A DNA stretch of 64,000 bases from Bog-473 sp963840245 (GTDB taxonomy: Bacteria; Actinomycetota; Acidimicrobiia; Acidimicrobiales; RAAP-2): positions 1 through 64,000 of the forward strand of contig CAWIYI010000010.1 of NCBI GenBank assembly GCA_963840245.1, in the 5' to 3' direction. The notes under the pieces were generated by a model. It did not search any database and had not been told where the DNA came from. It saw only the letters and a list, made by a program, of their open reading frames with translations. Numbering within the stretch: the first letter of the stretch is position 1; the number at the start of each line of letters is the position of its first letter. The translations under genes were made by a program, and so were the position numbers. This document shows, piece after piece, positions 16,789 through 29,792 of the stretch.

Positions 16789-17409
16789 CGCCGGCCCGAC
16801 GTGGCCGTGCAGCCAGGACAGGAGCGGGGCGGCCGCGTGGAACACGTCAGCGACCCGTGTCTTCGCACGCCCGGTCCCGAGCCAGCCGGCGGCCGGCCAC
16901 GCCTTCATGGCGACCAGGCCCTTGTGACGGAGGAGCTCGATGCGGGGATGGTCCTTCGGATACCCCCGCGGCGCCGTCCTGAGGGTCTCCATGGCGCCGA
17001 CCTCCAGGCCCGTGCCCCCCAACGCATCGACGATGTCCTGCAGCGGGCGACCGGTCCGGTCGTCCACCACGGCGTCGCGATACCGGACGAGCTGCTCGGG
17101 CGTCATGTGGTACCAGCCGGCCCCGGCCATCAGCCCGTCGGCCGAGAGCTGCACGTAGCCGTCGCCGACCCTGGCGGCGATCGCCGTCTTGTACGGGGAC
17201 TTGTCGCGGCTGAACCGCGTGTCGCGGTACGGGCGGAACAGCTTGGTCTCGCCGAATTCCGGGCCCAGTTCGGCCAGCAGCGCGTCCATGGGCGCCTTGA
17301 CGTCGCGCTCGTAGACCTCCTTGTGGTCCGCCCAGTAGGCCTTGGAGTTGTCCGCCTCGAGCCCGTCGAAGAAGTCGAGGGCGCGCTCGGGCCAACCTTT
17401 GAACGTCAT
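16783..17409 (-). CDS. DUF2461 family protein
   Basis: 208 residues, the full length for DUF2461 (TIGR02453). Family blocks visible: FKGWPERALDFFDGLEADNSKAYW at the N-terminus, ETKLFRPYRDTRFSRDKSPYKT in the middle and AGWYHMTPEQLVRYRDAV. Function is not established for the family; no catalytic motif or membrane segment. ATG 17409 gives a normal N-terminus. Convergent with the desaturase. Confidence 0.87.
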   Translation of the reverse strand: MTFKGWPERALDFFDGLEADNSKAYWADHKEVYERDVKAPMDALLAELGPEFGETKLFRPYRDTRFSRDKSPYKTAIAARVGDGYVQLSADGLMAGAGWYHMTPEQLVRYRDAVVDDRTGRPLQDIVDALGGTGLEVGAMETLRTAPRGYPKDHPRIELLRHKGLVAMKAWPAAGWLGTGRAKTRVADVFHAAAPLLSWLHGHVGPAD

Positions 17410-17441
17410 CGAGCCGACGCTACCGGAGCAGGTACGCGGGG

Positions 17442-17498
17442 CCGCCGACCCGACGCGGGACCGCCGACCCGACGCGGGGCTGCCGACCCGACGGCGCC
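17442..17498. repeat. 19-bp tandem repeat, three copies
   Basis: CCGCCGACCCGACGCGGGA, a copy differing by its last base, then a diverged third copy, in the gap between the divergent DUF2461 and transporter genes. Probably replication slippage. Confidence 0.65.
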
Positions 17499-17619
17499 GT
17501 CAGCCCGCGCTGGAACGGTGGAGGACCACCAGCTCCCCGGTCGTCCGGCGCGCACGGTCAACGTCGGCCCGGGGCGACACCGGAGTTTCTGCGCCACGGC
17601 GGAGGGGCACAGATGAACG

Positions 17620-18781
17620 GTGGTCCGCAGCGAGAACCGGGGCCGCCCACCCGCCACCCGGGCCACGCTGCGCTGGGCTCCGGCCGCGGCCGGCGCCGGG
17701 CTCGTCCTGGCCGCCGCCGCGTCGGCCCCACAGCACGCCCGTGCCGCGGCCGCCCAGGACTGGCCGCCCTTCGTGCTCGTCGCCGGGCTGCTCCTGGTCG
17801 GTCTCGTGGCCGACCGGGACGGCCTGTTCGCCGCCGGCGGCCACGCCCTCGCCCGCCTGTCCCCCAACGGCGTCCTGCTCTACGCGGGGACCGCGGTGCT
17901 CGTCGTCACGGTCACCACCCTGCTGAACCTCGACACGTCGGTCACCTTCCTCACGCCCGTCGTCGATCTACGCCGCCCGCAGCCGCGGTGAGGGGGAGGC
18001 TCCGCTCCTCTACGCCTGCCTGCTCCTCTCCAACGCCGGGTCGCTGTTCCTTCCGGGCTCGAATCTCACGAACCTGATCGTGCTCGGCCATCTCCACCTG
18101 TCCGGGCGCGCCTTCTTCGCCCACATGGCGCTGCCGGCGCTGGCCGCTGCCGTGATCACCGCGCTGGTCGTCGGCGCCGCGCACCACCGCGCCCTGCGCA
18201 CGACGATCACCCCCACGGCCGAGCCGGAACCCCCCGTGCTCGGCGTCGGTCTGCTCGCGGTCGCGGTTGTGACGGTGCTCGTCGTGGTGCTGCGCGCGCC
18301 GGCGGTGCCCGTGGCCGCGGTCGGCGTGGCGGCGGTGCTGCTCCGGTGGCGTCAGGACGACTTGGGCCGGGCCGGCCTCGACATCCTCGGCGTGCCCATC
18401 CTGGTCGGCCTCTTCGGCCTGGCCGTCGCGCTCGGCACGCTGGGACGGTCATGGTCGGGTCCCTCCACGCTGCTCGCCCACCTGAACGTCTGGGGCACCG
18501 CGGCCGTGGCCGCGCTCACCAGCGTGCTGGTGAACAACCTGCCGGCGGCGTCGCTGCTGGCCGCGCGCCAACCGCCCCACCCGTTCGCGCTGCTCATCGG
18601 CCTCAACGTCGGGCCGAACCTCTTCGTGACGGGCTCGCTGGCGTGGCTCCTGTGGCTACGAGCGGCCAGGACGGCGGGCGGGCAGCCCGACGTGCGGCGG
18701 GCCAGCCTGCTCGGGCTGGCCAGCGCGCCACTCGCCATCGGAGCAGCGGTCGGCGTGCTGGTGCTGCGCGGGGCAGGCTGA
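17620..18781 (+). CDS. ArsB/NhaD-type (SLC13-like) ion transporter, frame broken
   Basis: Membrane protein of about 385 residues with many hydrophobic helices. Diagnostic piece is NAGSLFLPGSNLTNLIVLGH, the SNLTNL motif of the ion transporter superfamily (ArsB, NhaD, SLC13). The first third (to FLTPVV) and the rest (YAARSRGEGEAPLLYA onward) are in different frames; the break is at about 17965-17972. A second pore-like motif VLVNNLPAASLLAARQ lies in the C-terminal half. Transported ion unknown: arsenite, sodium or carboxylate are all possible, and no arsR neighbour supports arsenite. Confidence 0.72.
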
Positions 18782-18808
18782 GGGTGACCGACCGTCCCGC
18801 CTCCGGCG

Positions 18809-19207
18809 TCAGCCCTGCATGGCGATGTGGTCCGTGCGCACCGTGACGCGGATGCGGACCTCACCCTCCCGGCGCATGGGGTAGGTGTCCACCCCGAGGT
18901 ACTTCTTGGCCAGGGCATCGATGTGCGCGTCGGCACCCTCGGTCGAGACGTCGGTGACCGTGCCGCTGAACGCGACCACGTTGTACTGGTCGTCGGGGTC
19001 GATCACGGTGACGGCGACACGGCCGTCCCGCTCGAGGTTGCGCGCCTTCTTGCGGCCCTGCGCCGTGTTGAACACGACGTCGTCGCCGTCGCGGTCGATC
19101 CAGAGCGGCGTGATCTGGATCGACCCGCCGGGGTTCAAGGTGGCCAGCGAGGCCAGCACGGGCCGGGCGATGAGCGCACGGGCCTTCTCGGACAAGACGT
19201 CGGCCAT
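18809..19207 (-). CDS. PPOX-class F420-dependent oxidoreductase
   Basis: 132 residues of the split-barrel PPOX family (TIGR03618 type). Typical order: LIARPVLASLATLNPGGSIQITPLWIDRDGDDVVFNT, then KARNLERDGRVAVTVID and a closing YRM/RIRV strand. Actinobacterial members bind coenzyme F420 rather than FMN and reduce quinones, biliverdin or other small molecules; F420 use here is inferred from the subfamily. ATG 19207 has a purine-rich AAGGGAG eight bases upstream, so this one is leadered. Confidence 0.82.
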   Translation of the reverse strand: MADVLSEKARALIARPVLASLATLNPGGSIQITPLWIDRDGDDVVFNTAQGRKKARNLERDGRVAVTVIDPDDQYNVVAFSGTVTDVSTEGADAHIDALAKKYLGVDTYPMRREGEVRIRVTVRTDHIAMQG

Positions 19208-19280
19208 GGGTTGGGAACTCCCTTCTCGTGTCCTGTGACCCGCAGACGACTCGCTGGGTCTCGGTCAGAGTAAAGGTGCC

Positions 19281-19308
19281 GCGGACCGGGCGAATCGGCC
19301 CGGTCCGC
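19281..19308 (-). terminator. Hairpin terminator after SDR-hydrolase operon
   Basis: Perfect 11-bp stem GCGGACCGGGC / GCCCGGTCCGC with a 6-base loop, starting 10 bases after the hydrolase stop. Confidence 0.7.
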
Positions 19309-19317
19309 GCAAGGAAA

Positions 19318-20268
19318 TCAGTCCCCGCCGACGCCGAGCGCCTGGCGCAGCACCAGCGCCGACTCTCGTTGGGCCCGCTTCGACACAGCCGCCGACGTCA
19401 CCAGCGCAGAGCCGTGGAAGGTCCCGGGGAACTGGTGCAGCTCCACCGACACGCCGGCCTGGAGCAGGCGTTGGGCGTAGGTGATCCCCTCGTCGCGCAA
19501 GGGATCGTTCTCGGCCGTCGAGACGTAGGCCGGCGGCAGCCCGGAGAGATCGTCGGCCCGGGCCGGCGCGGCGTAGGCCGGCACGTCGGCGGTCCCGTAG
19601 AGCGGCCCGAGATAGGCCCGCCAGCTCTGCACGGCCAGCGGCCTGTTCCACATCGGCGAGTCCACGAAGGCCTGCATGGAGCCGGTCTGGAGCCGATCGT
19701 CGAGCTCGGGGATCTGCAGCATCTGGAAGCAGACCGGCGGACCACCGTGATCGCGGGCCAGCAGGGCCGTCGCCGCCGCCAGCCCGCCGCCGGCGCTCAC
19801 ACCGCTCAGGGCCACCCGCCCGGGATCGACGCCCAACGCGTCGGCCTCGGCGTGCAGGTACGAGAGCGCGGCGTAGCAGTCGTGCAGGCCGGCGGGGAAG
19901 GGGTGCTCGGGCGCCAGGCGGTAGTCGACCGACACCACGACGGCGCCGGTGCCGACGGCGGTGAGGGCCGCGCCGGCGTGCTCGGCCGCGACGCTGCCGA
20001 TCACGAAGCCGCCCCCGTGGATCATCAGGATGCCGGGCACCCGGTTCGCCGCCGAGGCCGACACCGGGCGGTAGACCCGCACCGGCACGTCGGGATCGCC
20101 GTCGGCGCCGGGCACCATGCGGTCGTCGACGGCGAGCGTCTCGAGCCCGGGGATGTCGAACGTGATGGAACCGATGAGCTCGTCGAAGGCCCGCCGCGCC
20201 GCGGGCGGGTCCGACAGGTCCATGTTGGGCAGCAGGTCGACCATGGCCACCAGCTCCGGGTCCATCAT
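19318..20268 (-). CDS. Alpha/beta hydrolase, HSL-type esterase
   Basis: 316 residues, bacterial hormone-sensitive-lipase family. Oxyanion motif IHGGGFVIGS, YRLAPEHPFPA, nucleophile elbow LSGVSAGGG, catalytic Asp in ENDPLRDEG and His in FPGTFHGSAL, all in the usual order. Hydrolyses short acyl esters; cytoplasmic. It follows the SDR gene with 30 bases between, same strand, so the two likely form an operon acting on a common alcohol/ester or steroid-like substrate (inference). Confidence 0.88.
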   Translation of the reverse strand: MMDPELVAMVDLLPNMDLSDPPAARRAFDELIGSITFDIPGLETLAVDDRMVPGADGDPDVPVRVYRPVSASAANRVPGILMIHGGGFVIGSVAAEHAGAALTAVGTGAVVVSVDYRLAPEHPFPAGLHDCYAALSYLHAEADALGVDPGRVALSGVSAGGGLAAATALLARDHGGPPVCFQMLQIPELDDRLQTGSMQAFVDSPMWNRPLAVQSWRAYLGPLYGTADVPAYAAPARADDLSGLPPAYVSTAENDPLRDEGITYAQRLLQAGVSVELHQFPGTFHGSALVTSAAVSKRAQRESALVLRQALGVGGD

Positions 20269-20298
20269 GGTCTGATCTGCCTCCCCCGTGATGCGGGA

Positions 20299-21075
20299 CT
20301 ACTTCGGCTGCATCCGGATGCCGGCGTCGATCCGTATCGACTCGGCGTTGATGTACGAGTTCGACAGCAGCTCGACGGCCAGCGTGGCGAACTCCGTCGA
20401 GTAGCCCAGGCGGTGCGGGAACAGCACGTCCTGGGCCAGCTTCCCCTTGAACGACTCGGAGCCCTCACCGGCGCCGTAGATCGGCGTGTCGATCAGCCCC
20501 GGCAAGATCGTGTTGACCCGGATGCCGACCACCGCCAGATCACGCGCCACCGGGAGGGTCATACCGACGACCCCGCCCTTCGACGACGAGTAGGCGGCCT
20601 GGCCGATCTGCCCGTCCTCGGCCGCCACCGACGACGTGTTCACGATGGCACCCCGGGCGCCGTCCTCGTCGGGCTCGTTGAGGCTCATTTTCGTGGCCGC
20701 CAGACGGATGCAGTTGAAGGTCCCGATGAGGTTGATCTCGATCACCCGACGGTAGAGGTCGAGGTCGTGCGCCGACGTGTAGGCGCCGTCCCGCCCGATG
20801 GTGCGGGTGGCCCAGCCGATCCCGGCGCAGTTCACCAGCGACTTGAGCGGCGCCATCTCGACGGCGGCGTCCACGGCGGCGATCACCTGCTCGGCGATGG
20901 TGACGTCGGTCTGGACGAAGAGGCCGCCGATCTCCTTGGCCAGCGGCACCCCCTTGTCCTCTTGGAGGTCGGCGACGACGACGCGCACGCCCCGCTCGGC
21001 CAGCAGGCGCGAGGTGGCCAGACCGAGGCCCGACGCCCCTCCGGTGACGATCGCCGACGTGCCGTTCAGATCCAT
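20299..21075 (-). CDS. Short-chain dehydrogenase/reductase
   Basis: 258 residues, classical SDR: cofactor motif TGGASGLG near the N-terminus, NCAG, catalytic Ser in VNTSSVAAEDG and YSSSKGG (YxxxK). Overall closest to 3-hydroxyacyl-CoA dehydrogenase type 2 / 17-beta-HSD10 proteins, with GIRVNTILPGLIDTPI. NAD-dependent oxidation of an acyl-CoA or steroid alcohol is likely. ATG 21075 is chosen: a GAGGAG ribosome binding site precedes it, while the same open frame upstream overlaps the argS end. Confidence 0.88.
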   Translation of the reverse strand: MDLNGTSAIVTGGASGLGLATSRLLAERGVRVVVADLQEDKGVPLAKEIGGLFVQTDVTIAEQVIAAVDAAVEMAPLKSLVNCAGIGWATRTIGRDGAYTSAHDLDLYRRVIEINLIGTFNCIRLAATKMSLNEPDEDGARGAIVNTSSVAAEDGQIGQAAYSSSKGGVVGMTLPVARDLAVVGIRVNTILPGLIDTPIYGAGEGSESFKGKLAQDVLFPHRLGYSTEFATLAVELLSNSYINAESIRIDAGIRMQPK

Positions 21076-21166
21076 TTCGCTGCGACTCCTCGTGGGGTGT
21101 GCTCCAACATCCGGCCCGCCCGTCATGGCGTGCCGGGCAGAGGATAGGGGGACGGCCCGGCCGGGG

Positions 21167-22888
<1,722 letters not shown>

Positions 22889-22937
22889 CCCTCATTCTCG
22901 CATGCCCGGCCCACCGCCGAACCCGGGTGGCGGTGTC

Positions 22938-24041
22938 TCAGTCCGCCGGCGCCCCCATGCCACCGTCGAGCAACCCGTAACGGCGGTAGGGGCCGAAGAA
23001 GCCGTGCTCGAGCAGGCCGTAGCCGACATGGCCGTCGTAGGAGAACTCGGCCACGTGGTCGACGATGCCGTACTGGGCGAGGCCCTGCACCTCGTCGACC
23101 GCGAGGACGAGGCCCTGGGTGACCGGGTCGGGTCCGTGGTACATCCCGTGGCGCCAGTCGGCATCGATGCCGTAGCCGGTGCCGACGGAGACGAAGTTGG
23201 GCAGCAGCGACCGGCCGGTGACCTCGATCCCGGCCTCGGGGAAGCGGACCACCGAGCGGTCGATGACGCGGGTGCCCGGGATCAGATGGTGCTCGTGCTC
23301 GGACCGGCCCAGCTCCTCGACGGGCCGGTCGGGATCGACCCAGACCCGTTCGCTCTGCACCAGCGGCCGCTCGCCGTCGTCCCGCTCATGGCAGATGTAC
23401 ATGATGGCGTGATCGTCGAACTGCATCGGGAAGTAGTTCCACATGCCGCCCAGCACCAGCTCGCCCTGGCGGATGCCGTCGGTCTCGGGCTCGCCGACCG
23501 GGCGCACGCCCCAGGAGCGGTCGCGGGTGCCCCAGCAGTGATCGGGCGCCACGGGAAGGTCGACCCCGCCCACCGAGAGCGTCCCCGACCAGCAGCCGGT
23601 CTGGGCCAGGCGCTGGGTGTCGAAGACGACCTTGCCCTTGCTGCGCACGTACTGGCGCGGCTCGGCCATGGCGGGGATGTGGCCCTCCCAGGTGACGTCC
23701 ATGGCCACGCTGTGCTCGGTGGGCTCGACCACGACCCGGAGGCGCCGGAGCGGCTCGAGCACCTCCACGCGGAACGGGCCGACCGAGAGGTCGCCCCGGT
23801 CGAGGAGCGGCGCCGAGGCCCGCACCACGTGCTGGGAGCCGCCGCGGCGCACGTCGATGAACGCGTCGACCACGCCGAGGTTCGGGTACTGGCCGTAGCC
23901 GAAGATGGCGAACCAGTCACCCGAGCCGGGGTGCATGTTGAAGTAGTAGCGGTCGTAGAAGTTGCGGTCGCTCGTGGCCGGGTGGGCGATGAACTCGGCC
24001 GCTTGGTGGACCGGGTAGTCGTCCCACGAGGAGAGGGTCAC
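22938..24041 (-). CDS. Conserved protein, CrtC/lipocalin-like fold
   Basis: 367 residues, no signal peptide or membrane helix. The motif VAPDHCWGTRDRSWGVRP and the regularly spaced aromatic beta-strands resemble the hydroxyneurosporene synthase (CrtC)/AttH double-lipocalin group and the actinobacterial DUF7064/7065 proteins. I do not recognise a specific family function; a role on a hydrophobic substrate (carotenoid, steroid or fatty acid) is a guess from fold. The FmdB-like gene ends upstream after 10 bases, suggesting cotranscription. Confidence 0.6.
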   Translation of the reverse strand: MTLSSWDDYPVHQAAEFIAHPATSDRNFYDRYYFNMHPGSGDWFAIFGYGQYPNLGVVDAFIDVRRGGSQHVVRASAPLLDRGDLSVGPFRVEVLEPLRRLRVVVEPTEHSVAMDVTWEGHIPAMAEPRQYVRSKGKVVFDTQRLAQTGCWSGTLSVGGVDLPVAPDHCWGTRDRSWGVRPVGEPETDGIRQGELVLGGMWNYFPMQFDDHAIMYICHERDDGERPLVQSERVWVDPDRPVEELGRSEHEHHLIPGTRVIDRSVVRFPEAGIEVTGRSLLPNFVSVGTGYGIDADWRHGMYHGPDPVTQGLVLAVDEVQGLAQYGIVDHVAEFSYDGHVGYGLLEHGFFGPYRRYGLLDGGMGAPAD

Positions 24042-24051
24042 CTCCGCGCGC

Positions 24052-24273
24052 TCAGCAGCACGCGCAGCCGCTGCCGCAGCCGCCCGCCACCGGTGCCGCG
24101 CACTGGCCGCCGGCCGGCTCCGCCGCCAGGCCGGTGGTGGCGAAGACGGGGAGCAGTCGCCGCGCGCCCACGTGGCCGGCGGGGCAATGCGCCGGCGCGT
24201 CAGCCTCGGCCATGGGACGGCGCTCGTCGAAGACGGCGTGACAGGTCGAGCAGCGGAATTCGTAGACGGGCAC
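24052..24273 (-). CDS. FmdB-type zinc ribbon protein
   Basis: 73 residues. Starts MPVYEFRCSTCHAVFDE, the FmdB/CxxC_CXXC_SSSS regulatory-protein signature, with a second cysteine pair replaced by C-PAGH, then a Gly/Cys tail (GGCGSGCACC) that may bind metal. Members are small zinc ribbons of uncertain, possibly regulatory, role. Sits just upstream of the CrtC-like gene. Confidence 0.85.
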   Translation of the reverse strand: MPVYEFRCSTCHAVFDERRPMAEADAPAHCPAGHVGARRLLPVFATTGLAAEPAGGQCAAPVAGGCGSGCACC

Positions 24274-24372
24274 GTGGATGGACCTCCCTCCGGGCCCGCA
24301 GCCTACGCGCGGCGCCCGGAGCCAGGGCTCACCGGGCCCGGTCGTGGTTGGGACCGTGCGGATCTACGGCCA

Positions 24373-24400
24373 GATCTACGGCTGCGCGAAGCCGTAGATC
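24373..24400 (-). terminator. Hairpin at end of CHAP gene
   Basis: Perfect 10-bp stem GATCTACGGC / GCCGTAGATC with an 8-base loop spanning the last codons and stop of the CHAP gene. A second copy of the left arm at 24361-24370 makes it a direct repeat too. May end the transcript. Confidence 0.4.
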
Positions 24401-25815
24401 GGCACGCCGTTGTACGACGGGGAGTCGGCCGGCAGGAACGGCCCGTCCAGCGCGGTGGACAGGTAGCCGCTGCGGCCCGGCCCCGAGTCGCCCGCGACCG
24501 TGATGATGGCGTCGTCCGGCCAGACCTGGGTCACGATCCCGACGTGCACGGACGTGGCCGTGCTCTGCGGGCCGGTCCCGTAGAGGACGGCGTCGCCGAC
24601 CGCCGGCATGGCCCAGGGCGGTAGGTCGCGGCCGTGGGCGGCAGCCCAGCCCCAGATGTCACCCGTGAAGGCATAGCGGGGTATGGCAAAGCCGGCCTGC
24701 TCCCAGGCCCAGGTGGCGAACAGCGCACACCACTCCTCGCACGGGCCGTAGGGGTTGCAGAAGAGGCCCTGGAGGTCGGGGTCGGGCTCGATCTGGGAGG
24801 CCGCGGCGGCGGCGATGGTGGCCGAGCCGGGGAACGTCGGTTCGGCCGTGGCGCTCGCGAAGCTGTACTGCCAGGCCTGCGGATCGAGCAGCCAGTACCC
24901 GGTCCCGTGGTTGTTCCCGATGATGGCCGAGATCTGCGTTGCGGTCGGGGTCAACGAGAGCCCGCCGAAGGCCTGGGCGTCGCCGTAGGGCAGCACGACC
25001 CCGTTCTCCGTCGCCAGGAGATAGCCGCCCCCGTCGGGTGAGGCCACCATGCCGACCACCCCGTCGGGCAGGTTGGCGGCGCCGGCCGAGCCGTGGAACG
25101 GCGCGTCGCCGAAGGTGAAGATGCCGCCGTCGGCCGCGACGAGCCAGTACCCCTTGCCGTCGGGCGTGGCCGCCATGCCCACGATCGGCGCGTTGAGCCG
25201 GATGCCGCCCGTGCTCCCGTAGAAGCCGGCGTCGCCGAAGGCGAAGATGCCGCCGTCGGCGGCGACGAGCCAGTACCCCCTGCCGTCGGGCGTGGACGCC
25301 ATGCCGACGACGGGCTGGTTGAGGTGCGTGGCGCCCATGGAGCCGTAGAAGTGGGCGTCGCCGTAGGTGAACACACCGCCGTCGAGCGCGCCCATCCAGT
25401 AGCCCTTGGCGTCGGGCGTCGCCGCCATGGCCACGATCGGTCCCTGCAGCGGGATGTCGCCGGCCGAGCCCTCGAAGGAAGCATCGCCGAACGCGAAGAC
25501 GCCGCCGTCCGCGCTGGCCAGCAGGTACCCGTTGCCGTCGGGCGTGGCGACGCCGGAGAAGACGGGTGAGTTCAGGGGCTGGGGCATCGGCGGATCGGTC
25601 AGGCCCACGCTGCCGAAGCCGATCATCCCTCCGTCGTGGTAGACGGCGCCGGCCGGCGTCCTGCCGATGGCGCCCACACCGAAGCCGACGACCAGCGCGC
25701 CCAGAACGACGACTGTCGCCACCGCCAGTGTCGTCAGTGACCGGATCAACGACGCCGCGCGTGGCTGCCGCGGGCCCGACCGGGTGACACCTGTGGTGCC
25801 TCCGCGTGTGCGCAC
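24376..25815 (-). CDS. Secreted/anchored CHAP-domain hydrolase with GYWLV repeats
   Basis: 479 residues. One membrane segment (about residues 27-49) acts as signal peptide or anchor. Residues 96-305 hold five 42-residue repeats beginning GYWLVAADGGIFAFGDA, a propeller-like repeat I associate with Acidimicrobiia surface proteins. The C-terminus is a CHAP amidase/endopeptidase domain: nucleophile Cys363 in EEWCALFATWAWEQAG and His424 in SVHVGIV. It probably cuts peptidoglycan cross-bridges, with the repeats binding the envelope. Start GTG 25815 lies seven bases after CAGAAT, a leaderless promoter. Confidence 0.8.
   Translation of the reverse strand: MRTRGGTTGVTRSGPRQPRAASLIRSLTTLAVATVVVLGALVVGFGVGAIGRTPAGAVYHDGGMIGFGSVGLTDPPMPQPLNSPVFSGVATPDGNGYLLASADGGVFAFGDASFEGSAGDIPLQGPIVAMAATPDAKGYWMGALDGGVFTYGDAHFYGSMGATHLNQPVVGMASTPDGRGYWLVAADGGIFAFGDAGFYGSTGGIRLNAPIVGMAATPDGKGYWLVAADGGIFTFGDAPFHGSAGAANLPDGVVGMVASPDGGGYLLATENGVVLPYGDAQAFGGLSLTPTATQISAIIGNNHGTGYWLLDPQAWQYSFASATAEPTFPGSATIAAAAASQIEPDPDLQGLFCNPYGPCEEWCALFATWAWEQAGFAIPRYAFTGDIWGWAAAHGRDLPPWAMPAVGDAVLYGTGPQSTATSVHVGIVTQVWPDDAIITVAGDSGPGRSGYLSTALDGPFLPADSPSYNGVPIYGFAQP
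24950..25530 (-). repeat. Five 126-bp coding repeats in CHAP protein
   Basis: Tandem units of 42 codons (Gly-Tyr pairs at residues 96, 138, 180, 222, 264). The third and fourth copies are nearly identical at DNA level, suggesting recent duplication. Confidence 0.75.
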
Positions 25816-25822
25816 ACCCTGG

Positions 25823-25828
25823 ATTCTG
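25823..25828 (-). promoter_or_regulatory. -10 element of CHAP gene
   Basis: CAGAAT on the minus strand, seven bases before GTG 25815. Confidence 0.4.
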
Positions 25829-25998
25829 CCCCATGTCGCCCGGGCCTGCGCGATGTCGCCCGGTGCCGGGGCGCCGGTGCCGTGACGAAGCCGTGACGAA
25901 GTCGCCGCCCAACGCGGGTGTGACCCGGGACGCGGCCCCGCGACCCCCTCCCGGGACGCGGCGACGGCCCGCGCTGGGCGGCCGGCGCAGCCTCACGG

Positions 25999-26004
25999 CA
26001 GAAT
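25999..26004 (+). promoter_or_regulatory. -10 element of acnA
   Basis: CAGAAT, six bases before ATG 26011, with no ribosome binding site between. Confidence 0.4.
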
Positions 26005-26010
26005 GGGTCC

Positions 26011-28723
<2,713 letters not shown>

Positions 28724-28749
28724 TCCGCCAAACCCCTCGGCAGTCTGCC

Positions 28750-29094
28750 TCAGCCGTCGAAGGCGGCCAGCACCTTCTTGGGCGCCCGGCGCCGCCAGGC
28801 CTCGACGAGCAACTCGCGGACGAGCGGCACGGTCGCCTCCCCGAGGAGCACCCGGCAGCCGCGCCGTCTGGTGCCCCACCACAATTCCTCGACGGCCGCC
28901 GGGTACTCCGCACAGGACGCTGCCACCTCCTCTTCGCCCACGAAGACATGGACGCGCCCGCCCCCGGGCGGGATGGTGGCGAAGATCTTCCCGGCGACGC
29001 GGAAGGAGGTCATGTCGTGGTGCGGTGCCTCGGCGGTCTCCGGCAGCGACAGGGCGAGACGCCGCACGGTGGCCACGGAGACGCCCGCGCCCAT
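28750..29094 (-). CDS. MmcQ/YjbR family protein
   Basis: 114 residues. MmcQ/YjbR-like DNA-binding-fold protein: VRRLALSLPETAEAPHHDMTSFRVAGKIFATI at the start and a C-terminal LLVEAWRRRAPKKVLAAF. The family has a CyaY-like double-wing fold and no assigned function. Its ATG overlaps the stop of the upstream amidotransferase by one base (TGATG), so translation is coupled. Last gene of the helicase operon. Confidence 0.82.
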   Translation of the reverse strand: MGAGVSVATVRRLALSLPETAEAPHHDMTSFRVAGKIFATIPPGGGRVHVFVGEEEVAASCAEYPAAVEELWWGTRRRGCRVLLGEATVPLVRELLVEAWRRRAPKKVLAAFDG

Positions 29095-29786
29095 CAGCCC
29101 GCCGGGCCGTCCCCGGCCAGGCCGACGAAGCGGCGGATGATGCCGTCACCGGCGCGGCTGACATGCGCCACGTCGGAGGTCCGCAGGAAGACGCCGGGCG
29201 GGAGGTGCGGGCCCCAATGGGCGACCAGGCTGGCGGTCACCTCCACGTGGAACTGCAGGCCGTACGCGCGGGCACCGACCCGGAAGGCCTGGTTCTCGTA
29301 GGCGTCGTTGCCGGCCAGGCGCACTGCGCCCTCCGGGAGGCTGAACGCGTCGCCGTGCCAGTGCACGCACGGGAGCGGGCTGGGGGCCGGCCCGAACACC
29401 GGGTCGCCGATGGCGTCCGTCGTGAGGTGCACCTCGCCGACGCCGTACTCGGGCGCCGGTCCCCGGCTCACCGACGCGCCGAGGGCGGCGGCCAGCTGCT
29501 GGGCGCCGAGGCACACCCCGAGCACCGGGCGCCCGGCCTCGACCGCCTCGCGCAGGAGCGCCCGCTCGTCCGCCAGCCAGGCGAGGTCGTCGTGCACGCC
29601 CATCGGACCGCCCATGACGACGAGCCCCGCCATGTCCGCCACCGTCGCGGGCGACGGGATGGCGTCGCCGCGGTCGACGCGCACCACCGTGAGGTCGGCT
29701 CCCGAGTCGGTCACGGCGAGGGCGATGGCGCCCGGACCCTCATGGGCCACGTGCTGCACCAGCAGCCAGGGGTCACGGGCTCCCAT
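29094..29786 (-). CDS. Class I glutamine amidotransferase-like protein
   Basis: 230 residues with the triad type GATase fold: nucleophile Cys in VLGVCLGAQQLA, and His/Glu in YGLQFHVEV. MGGPMGVHDD is the usual second strand. Stand-alone members hydrolyse glutamine or related gamma-glutamyl compounds (GMP-synthase-like), but the partner domain is not present here. Starts 7 bases after the PIG-L gene, within the same operon. Confidence 0.85.
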   Translation of the reverse strand: MGARDPWLLVQHVAHEGPGAIALAVTDSGADLTVVRVDRGDAIPSPATVADMAGLVVMGGPMGVHDDLAWLADERALLREAVEAGRPVLGVCLGAQQLAAALGASVSRGPAPEYGVGEVHLTTDAIGDPVFGPAPSPLPCVHWHGDAFSLPEGAVRLAGNDAYENQAFRVGARAYGLQFHVEVTASLVAHWGPHLPPGVFLRTSDVAHVSRAGDGIIRRFVGLAGDGPAG

Positions 29787-29792
29787 GTCGCC

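Noticed and set aside
17442..17498. 19-bp repeat as a CRISPR or iteron
   Set aside because: Units are contiguous with no spacers, three copies only, no replication gene nearby.
17620..18781. Arsenite efflux pump ArsB
   Set aside because: SNLTNL supports only the wider superfamily; no arsR, arsC or other arsenic gene is adjacent, and the ArsA-like genes are 35 kb away.
24950..25530. Regular direct repeats resembling an array
   Set aside because: They are 126-bp in-frame coding repeats of the CHAP protein, with no spacers and no cas genes; not CRISPR.
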